Shown here: positions 51,754 through 59,884 of the stretch, in pieces
Layout of the letters: each line of letters starts with the position of its first letter
Position numbering within the stretch: position 1 is the stretch's first letter
Source: Mameliella sp. CS4
GTDB lineage: Bacteria > Pseudomonadota > Alphaproteobacteria > Rhodobacterales > Rhodobacteraceae
DNA length: 64,000 bases
Reading direction: 5' to 3'
NCBI RefSeq assembly: GCF_019392335.1
Contig: NZ_JAHXRQ010000022.1
Span: 1-64,000, forward strand
The notes under the pieces: generated by a model
Seen by the model: only the letters and a program-made list of their open reading frames with translations
The model's database searches: none
What the model was told of the DNA's origin: nothing
Position numbers and translations under genes: made by a program

Positions 51754-54159
51754 TCAGCCGCGCAGAGTGCCGCCTGTGGCCTTGGTCACCTTTTCGACGA
51801 TCTTGGCGGCAACCGCCTCGATGTCCTTTTCCTTCAGCGTCTTGTCCGTGGGCTGAAGGCGCACGGTGATGGCGAGGGATTTCTTGCCCTCACCCAGGCT
51901 GCCGCCGATGAACTCGTCAAAGACGCGCACCTCGTCGATCAGCGCCTTGTCCGCGCCCTGTGCCGCGTTGACCAGCGTCAGCGCCTCGACATTGGCATCC
52001 ACGACAAAGGCAAAGTCGCGCTCGACCGCCTGCAGGTCATTGAGCACCAGCGCGGGCCGGGTCGCGCCGCTCTTGCGCGGCATCGGAACCTCTTGCGGCC
52101 AGAGCGTAAAGCCCACGACAGGCCCCTTGATGTCCATTGCGGCCAGCACCTTGGGGTGCAGCTCTCCGAAGACGCCCAGCACCTTCTTGGGGCCAAGGCA
52201 GAACTTGCCGTGCCGCCCCGGATGCCACCATTCCCGCGCCCCGCGCAGGATCTGCATCTTGGCGGGCGCGCCCATCGCGGCCAGCACCGCCTCGGCATCG
52301 GCCTTGGCATCGTAAAGGTCCACGGGCCGCGACGCGCCATGCACGTCCTTGGGCCCGGTGCGCCCCACCAGCAGGCCCGTGACCTGCACATGCTGTTCGC
52401 CCGGCTCGCCGCCGTGGAAGGCATGACCGACCTCGAACAGCGCCTGGTCCATGAAGCCGCGCGCCTGGTTGCGCGCCGCCGCCTGCAAGAGGCCCGGCAT
52501 CAGCGCGGGCCGCATGTGGCTCATCTCGGAGCTGATCGGGTTGGCCAGCATATGCGCGTCATCCCCGCCACCGAACAGCGCCGCAGCCGCCTGGTCGATG
52601 AAGGAATAGGTCACACATTCATTATAGCCCAGGGCCGCCGCGGTCCGCCGCGCACTGCGTTCGCGCACCTGCATGGGCGACAGGACGGGACGGGTCACGC
52701 CATCGGTGAGACGCGGCAGCGGCTTGCCTTCCAGCTTGGTCAGCGAGGCGACGCGCGCCACCTCCTCGACAAGATCCGCCTCGCCCAGAACGTCGGGGCG
52801 CCAGGACGGCACATGCGCCATGTCGCCGTCCATGACGAACCCCAGCGCCTCCAGCGTGCGGCGCTGTTCCTCGGCCGGGATTTCCATGCCGACCAGGGAG
52901 ATGACGCGATCGGTGTTCAGCTTGTAGGCGCGCGCAGTGTCCGGCACCTCGCCCGCCACGACAACCTCGGAGGCTTCGCCACCGCAGAGATCGAGGATCA
53001 TCTGCGCCGCATCCTCCATGGCCTGCAGGTCGTACTCCGGGTCGATGCCGCGTTCGTTGCGATAGCGTGCGTCCGAGTTGATCTTGAGCGCGCGACCGGT
53101 GTGGGCGATCTGGATGCGGTCCCAGACAGCCGCTTCGAGGAAGACATTCACGGTCTCTTCCGTACAGCCGGTTTCCAGGCCGCCCATGATACCACCGATG
53201 GACTCGATGCTCTCGGCGTCGGAAATCACCACCTGCCCATCCGAGAAGCTATAGGTCTTTTCATCCAGCCCCACGAGCGTGTCACCCTGTTTCGCGCGGT
53301 GGATGCGCAGGGTGTCGCCCTTGACCTTGTCCGCGTCAAAGACGTGCAGCGGGCGGTTGCGGTCGAAGGTGAAGAAGTTGGTGATGTCCACGAGAATAGA
53401 GCGCGGACGCAGCCCGATGGCGCGCAGACGGTCCTGCAGCCAGGCCGGCGACGGCCCGTTCTTGACGCCCCGGATCAGGCGCCCTGCGAAGACAAGGCAG
53501 CCGCCCTCGCCTTGCGTGTCCGCGTCGATGGTGACGTTGATCGGACAGGGGAACTGGCCCTTAACCTTTTCGACCTTCAGCGGTTTCAGCGTGCCAAGAC
53601 CCCGCGCCGCCAAGTCGCGCGCGATGCCGTGAACGCCCAGCGCGTCCTGCCGGTTGGGGGTGATGGCAATCTCGATCACCGGATCGACCTTGGCCGGGTC
53701 GTTCTGCGCCAGCCAGTCGGTGAACTTCTGGCCCACCTCGCCCGAGGGCAGCTCGATGATGCCGGTATGTTCGTCGCTGAGTTCCAGCTCACGCTCCGAG
53801 GCCATCATGCCGTGGCTCTCGACGCCCCGGATATTGCCCACCGACAGCGTCACGTCGATGCCGGGCACGTAATCGCCCGGCTTGGCCAGCACCACCGTGA
53901 TCCCGGCGCGCGCGTTGGGCGCGCCGCAGACGATCTGTTTCACGCCTTCGTCGGTTTCGACCTTGCAGACGCGCAAGCGATCGGCGTCGGGATGCTGTTC
54001 GGCCTCCTGCACCTTGGCGAGCGTAAAGGCAGAGAGCGATTTCGCCGGATCGACGACCTCCTCGACCTCGAGCCCGAGATCGGTCAGCGCTTCGGTGATC
54101 TCGTCGACCGAAGCTTCGGTGTCGAGGTGTTCCTTGAGCCAGGAGAGGGTGAATTTCAT
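51754..54159 (-). CDS. pheT: Phenylalanine--tRNA ligase beta subunit
   Basis: An 801-residue subunit with normal domain order: N-terminal M-K-F-T-L-S-W-L-K-E-H-L, tRNA-binding (EMAP II-like) domain at about 40-150, B3/B4 editing region, B5 domain, catalytic-like core, and a C-terminal ferredoxin-fold anticodon-binding domain (R-L-Q-P-T-D-K-T-L, where the end is K-A-T-G-G-T-L). It forms the heterotetramer with PheS. In this chromosome pheT is not directly adjacent to pheS: four other genes (54379-56660) lie between them. Confidence 0.97.
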   Translation of the reverse strand: MKFTLSWLKEHLDTEASVDEITEALTDLGLEVEEVVDPAKSLSAFTLAKVQEAEQHPDADRLRVCKVETDEGVKQIVCGAPNARAGITVVLAKPGDYVPGIDVTLSVGNIRGVESHGMMASERELELSDEHTGIIELPSGEVGQKFTDWLAQNDPAKVDPVIEIAITPNRQDALGVHGIARDLAARGLGTLKPLKVEKVKGQFPCPINVTIDADTQGEGGCLVFAGRLIRGVKNGPSPAWLQDRLRAIGLRPRSILVDITNFFTFDRNRPLHVFDADKVKGDTLRIHRAKQGDTLVGLDEKTYSFSDGQVVISDAESIESIGGIMGGLETGCTEETVNVFLEAAVWDRIQIAHTGRALKINSDARYRNERGIDPEYDLQAMEDAAQMILDLCGGEASEVVVAGEVPDTARAYKLNTDRVISLVGMEIPAEEQRRTLEALGFVMDGDMAHVPSWRPDVLGEADLVEEVARVASLTKLEGKPLPRLTDGVTRPVLSPMQVRERSARRTAAALGYNECVTYSFIDQAAAALFGGGDDAHMLANPISSEMSHMRPALMPGLLQAAARNQARGFMDQALFEVGHAFHGGEPGEQHVQVTGLLVGRTGPKDVHGASRPVDLYDAKADAEAVLAAMGAPAKMQILRGAREWWHPGRHGKFCLGPKKVLGVFGELHPKVLAAMDIKGPVVGFTLWPQEVPMPRKSGATRPALVLNDLQAVERDFAFVVDANVEALTLVNAAQGADKALIDEVRVFDEFIGGSLGEGKKSLAITVRLQPTDKTLKEKDIEAVAAKIVEKVTKATGGTLRG

Positions 54160-54270
54160 CGCTTCATGCCCCGCATATGCGTCACGTCGCGCCGTCCTTA
54201 GCGGATCGGGTGGGGGGAGGAAAGAGGGGCGCGTTGCCCGGACGACTTGCCGGTTGATGTGTCGGGCGAA

Positions 54271-54332
54271 AGGGGGCTCTGCCCCCTCGGCCTGCGGCCT
54301 TCACCCCCGGAGGTATTTTCAGCCCAAAGAAA
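54271..54332. repeat. Intergenic hairpin plus GTATTT motif upstream of pheT
   Basis: A perfect AGGGGGC-TCT-GCCCCCT hairpin (54271-54287), a CGGCC-rich stretch, then CCCCCGGAGGTATTTTCAG and CCCAAAGAAAC to 54332. The motif order resembles the element between dgcN and dgcA (inverted there). Likely a lineage-typical intergenic repeat; function unknown. Confidence 0.5.
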
Positions 54333-54378
54333 CATGGGCGCGCGCGCAGCGGGGCCGGCCAGGATGGCCCGGCGCGGC

Positions 54379-55248
54379 TCACTCGGCGTCGCGAATGATG
54401 TCCGGCACGCCGAGGCGGTCGTTCAGGCGGTTCATCTCACGCTCGACCAGGCTGATGTTGCTGTCGCGCACGGTGGGCAGAAGGGCGCGGGCGTGGCGCA
54501 CCTGCGCATAGTCCAGCTCGGCTGTGATCAGTTCCGGGTCCTTGCCGGCGATGGCCAGAGGATGACCGAACGGATCGAGGATGCGCGATCCGCCCCAGAA
54601 AGTCAGATCTTCTTCTGGCCCAGTCCGGTTCACCATGATCGAGGGGGCGCCGTACATCATCGAGTAGAAATGCATTGTCGCGGTCCAGCCCGCCGGGTTG
54701 TCGAAAGCCTCTCCTACCGCCTCGACCCCGCTGGAAATTGGCGAGACCAGCAGCGTTGCGCCATGCAGAAAGGCAAGGTGGACCAGCGCCGGGTTCCAGA
54801 GGTCGGCGCAGATCAGCAGGCCCAGCCGCCAATCGCGCGTGATCTCTTGCGTGTCCACGAACCGCCCCTGGGCATAGTATTTCGTTTCGATCAGCTTGCC
54901 GTAGGACGGCAGGTTGATCTTGCGGTGGATGTAGATCAGCTTGCCGTTCTTGTAGACCCCCGCCGCGTTGTAGAATTGCGCTGCCGGGCCTTCCTCGACA
55001 AATCCCACGATCAGGATCGTGTCGCCCGCCGCGCGGCTCAACTCGATCAGGCGCGGGTCGCCCCGTTTCATCGTCACGTCCAGCAGGTTTTCGGCGCCAT
55101 AGTGGCCGACAAGACTGAGTTCGGGGAAAACCAGCAGGTCCAGCCCCCGGGCCTGCGCCACCCAGCGATGGTGTTCCTCGAAATTCGCATCAAGGTCGCC
55201 TATCTGGCTGCCGAACTGCGCGGCGCCGACGATGAGCGTTGCAGACAT
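54379..55248 (-). CDS. Nitrilase-superfamily carbon-nitrogen hydrolase
   Basis: A 289-residue enzyme. ATG 55246-55248 is preceded by AGGAGAGG. The catalytic Glu-Lys-Cys triad is in place: Glu43 in V-F-P-E-L-S-L, Lys110 in I-H-R-K-I-N-L-P, Cys147 in L-L-I-C-A-D-L-W-N-P. It would hydrolyse an amide, N-carbamoyl compound or nitrile; the C-A-D-L-W form is seen in NAD synthetase-like and amidase branches. Lies between pheT and pheS, same strand. Confidence 0.87.
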   Translation of the reverse strand: MSATLIVGAAQFGSQIGDLDANFEEHHRWVAQARGLDLLVFPELSLVGHYGAENLLDVTMKRGDPRLIELSRAAGDTILIVGFVEEGPAAQFYNAAGVYKNGKLIYIHRKINLPSYGKLIETKYYAQGRFVDTQEITRDWRLGLLICADLWNPALVHLAFLHGATLLVSPISSGVEAVGEAFDNPAGWTATMHFYSMMYGAPSIMVNRTGPEEDLTFWGGSRILDPFGHPLAIAGKDPELITAELDYAQVRHARALLPTVRDSNISLVEREMNRLNDRLGVPDIIRDAE

Positions 55249-55295
55249 CACATGCCTCTCCTTTTGTCCCGACTGCCTCGCTCGGTCAGCACGCG

Positions 55296-55577
55296 TCAAT
55301 CGCGATAGCGTTCCGCTAGGTCCTCGGAGTCGCCCATTGCCGCCAGCCGCAACTCCCGGATCAGCCGCAGGGTCGGTTTCAGTGCGAAAAAGACCGATCC
55401 GACGACGAACAGCCAGATCGCCTGTGTCTCCCAGCTTGGCCAGAAAAAGAGGATCGAGCCAATCAGGAAACAGAAGGCGGCGATGAAATCGACGGTGGTA
55501 TGGGCGATCTCGAAGGCCGCGTAGACGCGGCGCGAGTCGGCGCTGCGCTGGCGGTTTTCGTGGGAAAAGAGCGTCAT
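55296..55577 (-). CDS. YrhK-like small membrane protein
   Basis: A 93-residue protein with two hydrophobic segments, T-V-D-F-I-A-A-F-C-F-L-I-G-S-I-L-F-F-W and A-I-W-L-F-V-V-G-S-V-F-F-A-L-K-P, and the charged C-terminus R-L-I-R-E-L. The pattern matches the YrhK domain of unknown function. Its ATG follows the stop of the upstream small secreted protein by one base, so the two are coupled. Confidence 0.75.
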   Translation of the reverse strand: MTLFSHENRQRSADSRRVYAAFEIAHTTVDFIAAFCFLIGSILFFWPSWETQAIWLFVVGSVFFALKPTLRLIRELRLAAMGDSEDLAERYRD

Positions 55578-55578
55578 G

Positions 55579-55968
55579 TCAGCGTGCGAGAGCCCGGAAA
55601 GACCTCGTCATCGGGCCGAAACACTCACCCAGCGAGAGGGTGAAGGAGGTCGGAAAGGCTGGTTCGTCGAAACTGATGAGCGCCTGCCCCCAGTGGTGGC
55701 TAGGCTGGGAGCCGATGCTCATGGAGGCGAAACAGGTGCCCGGCCCCTGCCCGACCCAAAAAGCCTGATGGACCGCCCGGTTCTGGTAATTCCCTGCCAG
55801 CCCCGGAATGACCAGCATGGCCGGGTCGCCGTTCGGATGCGTAAAGGACAGGACGGCCGCGCCGCCGGTGTCCTCTTCGTAGACGACGGGGCCTTGCGCG
55901 CTGTCCCAGACCTCATCGGCGAAGGCAGGGGTGGCGAGGAGGGCGGCAAGGGTGAGGGCGCGGAACAT
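55579..55968 (-). CDS. Small secreted hypothetical protein
   Basis: A 129-residue protein with signal peptide M-F-R-A-L-T-L-A-A-L-L-A-T-P-A-F-A at ATG 55966-55968. The mature domain is beta-rich (V-V-Y-E-E-D-T-G-G-A-A-V-L-S-F, N-Y-Q-N-R-A-V-H-Q-A-F-W-V-G, F-T-L-S-L-G-E-C-F-G) with two cysteines. I do not recognise the family. The frame upstream of the signal peptide is not coding-like. Confidence 0.7.
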   Translation of the reverse strand: MFRALTLAALLATPAFADEVWDSAQGPVVYEEDTGGAAVLSFTHPNGDPAMLVIPGLAGNYQNRAVHQAFWVGQGPGTCFASMSIGSQPSHHWGQALISFDEPAFPTSFTLSLGECFGPMTRSFRALAR

Positions 55969-56255
55969 GGCGGATCTCCGGGGTTTAGATGATTGATCGG
56001 AGAGTGGCATGGACCGCCGTTTCTGGACAGGGGGAAATGGGGGGCGGAGCCGCGCCATCGACGGGCCGCGCCTCAGCGATCCTGACGGTGGAATCCCGCG
56101 ATTTATGGCTGCCACGTCCGAAGGAGATCAAAGCTGCGCGCTGTCGTCACACAATCGCCGGGCCGTGGAGGCGGCCCGTCAAGTCGGAGACATGCCTAAG
56201 GCATGATTGCGCCGCGGCCTTCGGACTTGTTCCGCGCCAGCCCCAATTATGTCAA

Positions 56256-56660
56256 CTATTTACTCAAGCCGAAGTATTGAAGAACCAGAACAGTCAAGAC
56301 TGACACCACTATGGGAACCAAGACAGATTGCAGAAGGCGGTCAGTCCAATGAAAAGTGTATCTGGCGGCTTTCTTCCACCAAACATTGGCCCGAAAGAAA
56401 TCCGCTGCCTCATGCCCAAGCGGTTTGATTTCGGCAATCGAAAACCCGTGGGTTTCTGTTAGTCTTATCCATCCCCGATTTTCCATCTCACGCAGGTGAA
56501 ACCGAGTTGCACTGTCTAGGAAAGGACCGTTTTTTGCTTCCTGCTCAAAGCGCTCACCGAACTTGGAAGGCTCAGGATCATAGTAAGTCACTCCGCGCCC
56601 CTCATCTGCATCCTCAATGGCGAAAACAAGGTCCTTCAAAAGGGCGTGGTCCAGTTTCAC
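56256..56660 (-). CDS. DUF2513-like protein with C-terminal membrane helix, coupled to pheS
   Basis: A 134-residue protein starting at GTG 56658-56660, which overlaps the pheS stop (GTGA). The first ~95 residues look like a winged-helix DUF2513 domain: V-K-L-D-H-A-L-L-K-D-L-V-F-A-I-E-D-A-D-E-G, H-L-R-E-M-E-N-R-G-W-I-R-L-T-E-T, I-K-P-L-G-H-E-A-A-D-F-F-R. A C-terminal helix L-V-P-I-V-V-S-V-L-T-V-L-V-L-Q-Y-F follows, which is unusual for DUF2513 proteins, often found in phages and islands. Codon use is visibly less GC-rich than in pheS. Probably acquired. Function unknown. Confidence 0.65.
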   Translation of the reverse strand: MKLDHALLKDLVFAIEDADEGRGVTYYDPEPSKFGERFEQEAKNGPFLDSATRFHLREMENRGWIRLTETHGFSIAEIKPLGHEAADFFRANVWWKKAARYTFHWTDRLLQSVLVPIVVSVLTVLVLQYFGLSK

Positions 56661-57730
56661 CGACTCAAACCAGCCGCCGTCGTCGGAACGTCCAGTGCCG
56701 CAAACCCGTAGTGTCGCAGCCAGCGCAGGTCCGAGTCGAAGAAGGCGCGCAGGTCGGGGATGCCGTATTTCAGCATCGCGATCCGGTCGATCCCCATGCC
56801 GAAAGCAAAGCCCTGCCATTGGTCCGGGTCCACGCCCGCGGCTTGCAGAACCTTGGGATGCACCATGCCAGAGCCCAGCACCTCCAGCCAGTCGTCGCCC
56901 TCACCGATCTTCAGCTGCCCGTCCACCCAGGAACACTGGATGTCGACCTCTGCCGAGGGCTCGGTGAAGGGGAAATGCGATGCGCGAAAGCGCGTGCGGA
57001 TGCCGTCCACCTCGAAGAAGGCGGCAAAGAACTCTTCCAGCAGCCATTTCAGGTTCGCCATCGAGATCTCGCGGTCAATCGCCAGCCCCTCGACCTGGTG
57101 GAACATCGGCGTGTGGGTCTGGTCGTAATCGGCGCGATAGACGCGGCCCGGCGCGATGATCCGGCAGGGCGCGCCGTGCTTTTCCATGTGCCGGATCTGC
57201 ACCGGAGAGGTATGGGTGCGCAGCACATGCGGCGGGCGGTCGTCGCCCTCGGCGCGGGCCATGTAGAACGTGTCCATCTCGGCCCGTGCCGGGTGGTGCG
57301 ACGGGATGTTCAGCGCGTCGAAATTGTACCAGTCGCTGTCGATCTGAGGACCTTCGGCGACGGAAAAACCCAGATCGGCAAAGATCGCCGTGATCTCGTC
57401 CATGACCTGGCTGACCGGGTGGATGGTGCCACGGCGCATCGGGCGGCCCGGCAGGGTCACGTCCAGCCATTCGGTCTTCAGCCGCTCCTCAAGCGCGACA
57501 TCGGCCAGCGCGGCCTTCTTGGCGGCCAGGGCCGCGTTGATCTCATCCTTGAGCGCATTCAGCGCGGGGCCGGCGACCTGCCGTTCCTCGGGGCTCATCT
57601 TGCCCAGTTCGCGCATCTTGAGGCTGATCTCGCCCTTTTTGCCAACTGCGGCCACGCGCAGTTCTTCAAGCGCGGCCTCGTCGCCCGCGTTGGCAATCAG
57701 GTCGATGTATTTCTCGCGCAGGTCTTGCAT
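56657..57730 (-). CDS. pheS: Phenylalanine--tRNA ligase alpha subunit
   Basis: A 357-residue class II synthetase subunit with an N-terminal coiled coil (residues 1-85) and the catalytic core containing H-P-A-R-A-E-M-D-T-F-Y, L-R-T-H-T-S-P-V-Q-I-R, G-R-V-Y-R-A-D-Y-D-Q-T-H and G-F-A-F-G-M-G-I-D-R-I-A-M-L-K-Y-G-I-P-D-L-R. These are the motif 2 and 3 regions that bind ATP and phenylalanine. The end D-L-R-W-L-R-H-Y-G-F-A is normal. The next gene overlaps its stop by four bases. Confidence 0.98.
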   Translation of the reverse strand: MQDLREKYIDLIANAGDEAALEELRVAAVGKKGEISLKMRELGKMSPEERQVAGPALNALKDEINAALAAKKAALADVALEERLKTEWLDVTLPGRPMRRGTIHPVSQVMDEITAIFADLGFSVAEGPQIDSDWYNFDALNIPSHHPARAEMDTFYMARAEGDDRPPHVLRTHTSPVQIRHMEKHGAPCRIIAPGRVYRADYDQTHTPMFHQVEGLAIDREISMANLKWLLEEFFAAFFEVDGIRTRFRASHFPFTEPSAEVDIQCSWVDGQLKIGEGDDWLEVLGSGMVHPKVLQAAGVDPDQWQGFAFGMGIDRIAMLKYGIPDLRAFFDSDLRWLRHYGFAALDVPTTAAGLSR

Positions 57731-57813
57731 GTCACGTCCCTCAGGCTTGCCCGCGCCGGGTTAGCCCCGCGATGGCCGGTTTGCAACCTTGCTTTGAGCC
57801 TTGTCGGCGGCGC

Positions 57814-58539
57814 TTACCCCGAGGCGAAGGCCCGAACATCGGTCACGAGCCGGGTCACCTCGGCATCCTCGATCTTCATCTCTTCAAAATGCGCGGCGAG
57901 GTTTTCAAGGTATTCGCGGCTGGTGCCCAGAAACCCCTCGCCGGTCGCGATCAGGCGCACCTGTTCCTCATGGGTCAGATCGCCCCGGATGTTGTCCGCC
58001 GCGTGGTTGGCGAGAAAGGCCAGCGCGTCTTCGGTTCCATGATCGGTTTCGACGGAAATGAAGCGTGGCAGGTAAGCTGGGCCGAGCCGCTCGCGGTGCC
58101 AGAGGCTGCGGGTTTCTGCCAGCACATCTTCGGCGGCGATCCGAAAGATCAACCCGTGGCATCCCTGCCCGGTGTCCAGCGCCGCCATCAGGCCCGGCTG
58201 ATCCTGCGTCCCGCGAGCGCCGTTGGTGTCGAACAGGATAAAGCGCCGTTCGACCCCCGGTGCAAAGCCGCGCCGCACCTCTGCAAATCGCACCCCGGGG
58301 TCCCACATCAGCGAACCATAGCCAAAGACCCAAAGATCGCGGTCCATCCGTCCCGCCAGCGCTTGCGCCCGGTCTGCCTCGATCTCGGCCTCGGACAGGA
58401 TCCAGTCCGTGGAGCGCCCGTTTTGCCGCCCGATCTCGATGGCCTTGTCGATATGGAAATCCGCGAAAAAGCTGTCTTCGCGCGGCTTGATGAGAGGGCG
58501 CAGACCGGGGTGGTATCGGAAAGGGTCGTTGGTGGTCAT
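57814..58539 (-). CDS. ChaC-like gamma-glutamylcyclotransferase
   Basis: A 241-residue protein; ATG 58537-58539 (M-T-T-N-D-P-F) is chosen because the long upstream frame crosses the tRNA fragment and phage genes. The substrate loop V-F-G-Y-G-S-L-M-W-D-P-G (Y-G-S-L at 74-77) and Y-L-P-R-F-I-S-V-E-T are ChaC features; ChaC cleaves glutathione into 5-oxoproline and Cys-Gly. It is the last chromosomal gene before the prophage attachment site. Confidence 0.87.
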   Translation of the reverse strand: MTTNDPFRYHPGLRPLIKPREDSFFADFHIDKAIEIGRQNGRSTDWILSEAEIEADRAQALAGRMDRDLWVFGYGSLMWDPGVRFAEVRRGFAPGVERRFILFDTNGARGTQDQPGLMAALDTGQGCHGLIFRIAAEDVLAETRSLWHRERLGPAYLPRFISVETDHGTEDALAFLANHAADNIRGDLTHEEQVRLIATGEGFLGTSREYLENLAAHFEEMKIEDAEVTRLVTDVRAFASG

Positions 58540-58606
58540 ATTTGGTGCGCCCCCGGAATGCTTTGGCCCAACATGCATCGGCGTGCCGGAAAAGCAAAGG
58601 CGGCGG

Positions 58607-58634
58607 TGGCGATCGCGACGGGATTCGAACCCGC
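58607..58634 (-). tRNA. 3' fragment of a tRNA gene (probable prophage attL)
   Basis: On the minus strand the sequence has a T arm (GCGGG-TTCGAAT-CCCGT, 58618-58634), an acceptor 3' strand CGCGATC, discriminator G and an encoded CCA (58607-58609). The matching 5' acceptor strand GATCGCG is absent in the next 100 bases, and no D or anticodon arm can be drawn. A tRNA 3' end without its 5' half next to phage genes is the usual attL scar. The tRNA identity cannot be told; an intact copy is expected at the other end of the prophage, right of the window. Confidence 0.75.
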
Positions 58635-58795
58635 AACACCCGGATAGACAATTCGGCACCACGCCAAGCAAAAACAGAGCCTTAGCGTTTGGAGAAGCGC
58701 GGGACAGACCACGAACGAAACGGAAATGTTTGGAGATTGGGCACAACCCCGCTGCCGGGAATCGCATCAACATTTGAATCTCGCAAAAAAACCTG

Positions 58796-58833
58796 TTGAC
58801 GCCGCCAACGTTATGTCCTAAATCTAGGACATA
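58796..58833 (+). promoter_or_regulatory. Phage promoter overlapped by a perfect operator-like inverted repeat
   Basis: TTGACG (58796-58801) and TAAATC (58819-58824) are 17 bases apart, a good sigma-70-type promoter. The -10 region sits inside a perfect inverted repeat, TATGTCCTA-AATC-TAGGACATA (58812-58833). A repressor bound there would block initiation of the three plus-strand phage genes, the first of which starts 43 bases further on. Confidence 0.7.
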
Positions 58834-58875
58834 GACGGAAGGGCATGAGGCCCGCCGCATCAGAGGAGAGACCCG

Positions 58876-59289
58876 ATGGCACACACTGAAACCTACACCG
58901 CTAAGAACGCAGAAGCCGCCAAGGCGATTGCCGAGAAGACAGGCGTCACCCCTACGTCGATCAAAGGCCGGAACCCCAGCGGGATGTTCTCCGGGCGCAG
59001 GGTCGAGCAGATTTCCGCAACCGAATTCGAAATCTACGCATCGAACGCGGACCATACCAAATTTGAGCGCCTCGTTGCCGCCTGCAATAGCGCAGTTGCC
59101 GATGCCGCCGAAGTCGTTGAGGATCAGCCAGCAACGCCGCGTCAGATCAGCTATCTCAACGCACTGATCGAGCGTGATCCCGGCGCGGCCATGACGATTG
59201 GTGCATCCAGCGACGGCTCCGCCTGCATCGACAGGCTGACAAGAGCCCGCGCCTCCAAATTCATCGACATGCTCACGGCGGGCGTGTGA
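58876..59289 (+). CDS. Phage protein of unknown function, first gene of plus-strand cassette
   Basis: A 137-residue soluble protein; the ATG is preceded by GAGGAGAG. The N-terminal part is an alpha/beta segment (T-A-K-N-A-E-A-A-K-A-I-A-E-K-T-G-V-T-P) and the C-terminal part carries A-T-P-R-Q-I-S-Y-L-N-A-L-I-E-R and A-R-A-S-K-F-I-D-M-L, a helical arrangement seen in assorted phage and plasmid proteins. Function not known. Directly controlled by the operator upstream; its stop overlaps the next start. Confidence 0.75.
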   Translation: MAHTETYTAKNAEAAKAIAEKTGVTPTSIKGRNPSGMFSGRRVEQISATEFEIYASNADHTKFERLVAACNSAVADAAEVVEDQPATPRQISYLNALIERDPGAAMTIGASSDGSACIDRLTRARASKFIDMLTAGV

Positions 59290-59651
59290 TGCGGATCGTC
59301 CTGATGCACAACCCGTGGGGCGCTCGCGCGCTCCACACCATCGAGGCAGACACATTCCACGAATGGCGAATTTCCATTGCCCAGATACCGGCGCGCGGAC
59401 ATGAGAGGTATTCGGCGGCAATCTACCTGCCGCATAGCGGAAAACCCTACCCGGTTCAGACCTTCGAGGGATGGGGGATGCCGCGGGAGGTCAGGAGCGC
59501 AGACGGATTCCTTGTCGTACGCACGGGCCTGCACGGCGCCAGGCTGGCTCATTTGCAGTGGGCGGTGCTGGCCGACTTTCCCCGCGTGCTGACAAGCTGG
59601 CTTGAACAGATCGACGCCATGAGCTCTTTTGCAAGTGAGAGCATTGAATGA
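59289..59651 (+). CDS. Hypothetical phage protein
   Basis: A 120-residue protein, M-R-I-V-L-M-H-N-P-W-G-A-R-A, with no signal peptide or membrane segment and several Trp/His residues. ATG 59289 overlaps the previous stop (TGATG). I do not recognise the family. Middle gene of a three-gene coupled operon (overlaps at both ends). Confidence 0.65.
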   Translation: MRIVLMHNPWGARALHTIEADTFHEWRISIAQIPARGHERYSAAIYLPHSGKPYPVQTFEGWGMPREVRSADGFLVVRTGLHGARLAHLQWAVLADFPRVLTSWLEQIDAMSSFASESIE

Positions 59652-59884
59652 CCCCTGAAAACCGACTGGAATTCATCACTCGAACCGGCGAGGCGCTTTA
59701 CGGCGCCCGCTGGCAGACGCCGCTGGCGGAGGATCTGAAAACATCGGATCGCACCGTGCGGCGTTGGATCTCTGGGCAGAACGAGGTGCCTTGGGGCGTC
59801 ATGGCAGAACTGCGGGGGTTGCTCATGGCGCGAGGCGCCTGCATCCACGAACTTCTGGCGGAGATGGACAATGCGGATCGCTGA
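59648..59884 (+). CDS. Small helix-turn-helix-like phage protein
   Basis: A 78-residue protein whose centre, L-A-E-D-L-K-T-S-D-R-T-V-R-R-W-I-S-G-Q-N-E-V-P-W, fits a Cro/transposase-type helix-turn-helix (recognition helix D-R-T-V-R-R-W). A DNA-binding role is likely; it could be the protein that binds the inverted repeat at 58812. ATG overlaps the previous stop by four bases. It ends one base before the convergent spanin gene. Confidence 0.7.
   Translation: MTPENRLEFITRTGEALYGARWQTPLAEDLKTSDRTVRRWISGQNEVPWGVMAELRGLLMARGACIHELLAEMDNADR

Noticed and set aside
52093..54201. 702-codon plus-strand frame opposite pheT
   Set aside because: Pure shadow of pheT.
57814..59421. ChaC-like frame extended to 535 codons
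   Set aside because: The extension runs through the tRNA scar and antisense to a phage gene; the ATG at 58539 gives the normal ChaC N-terminus.
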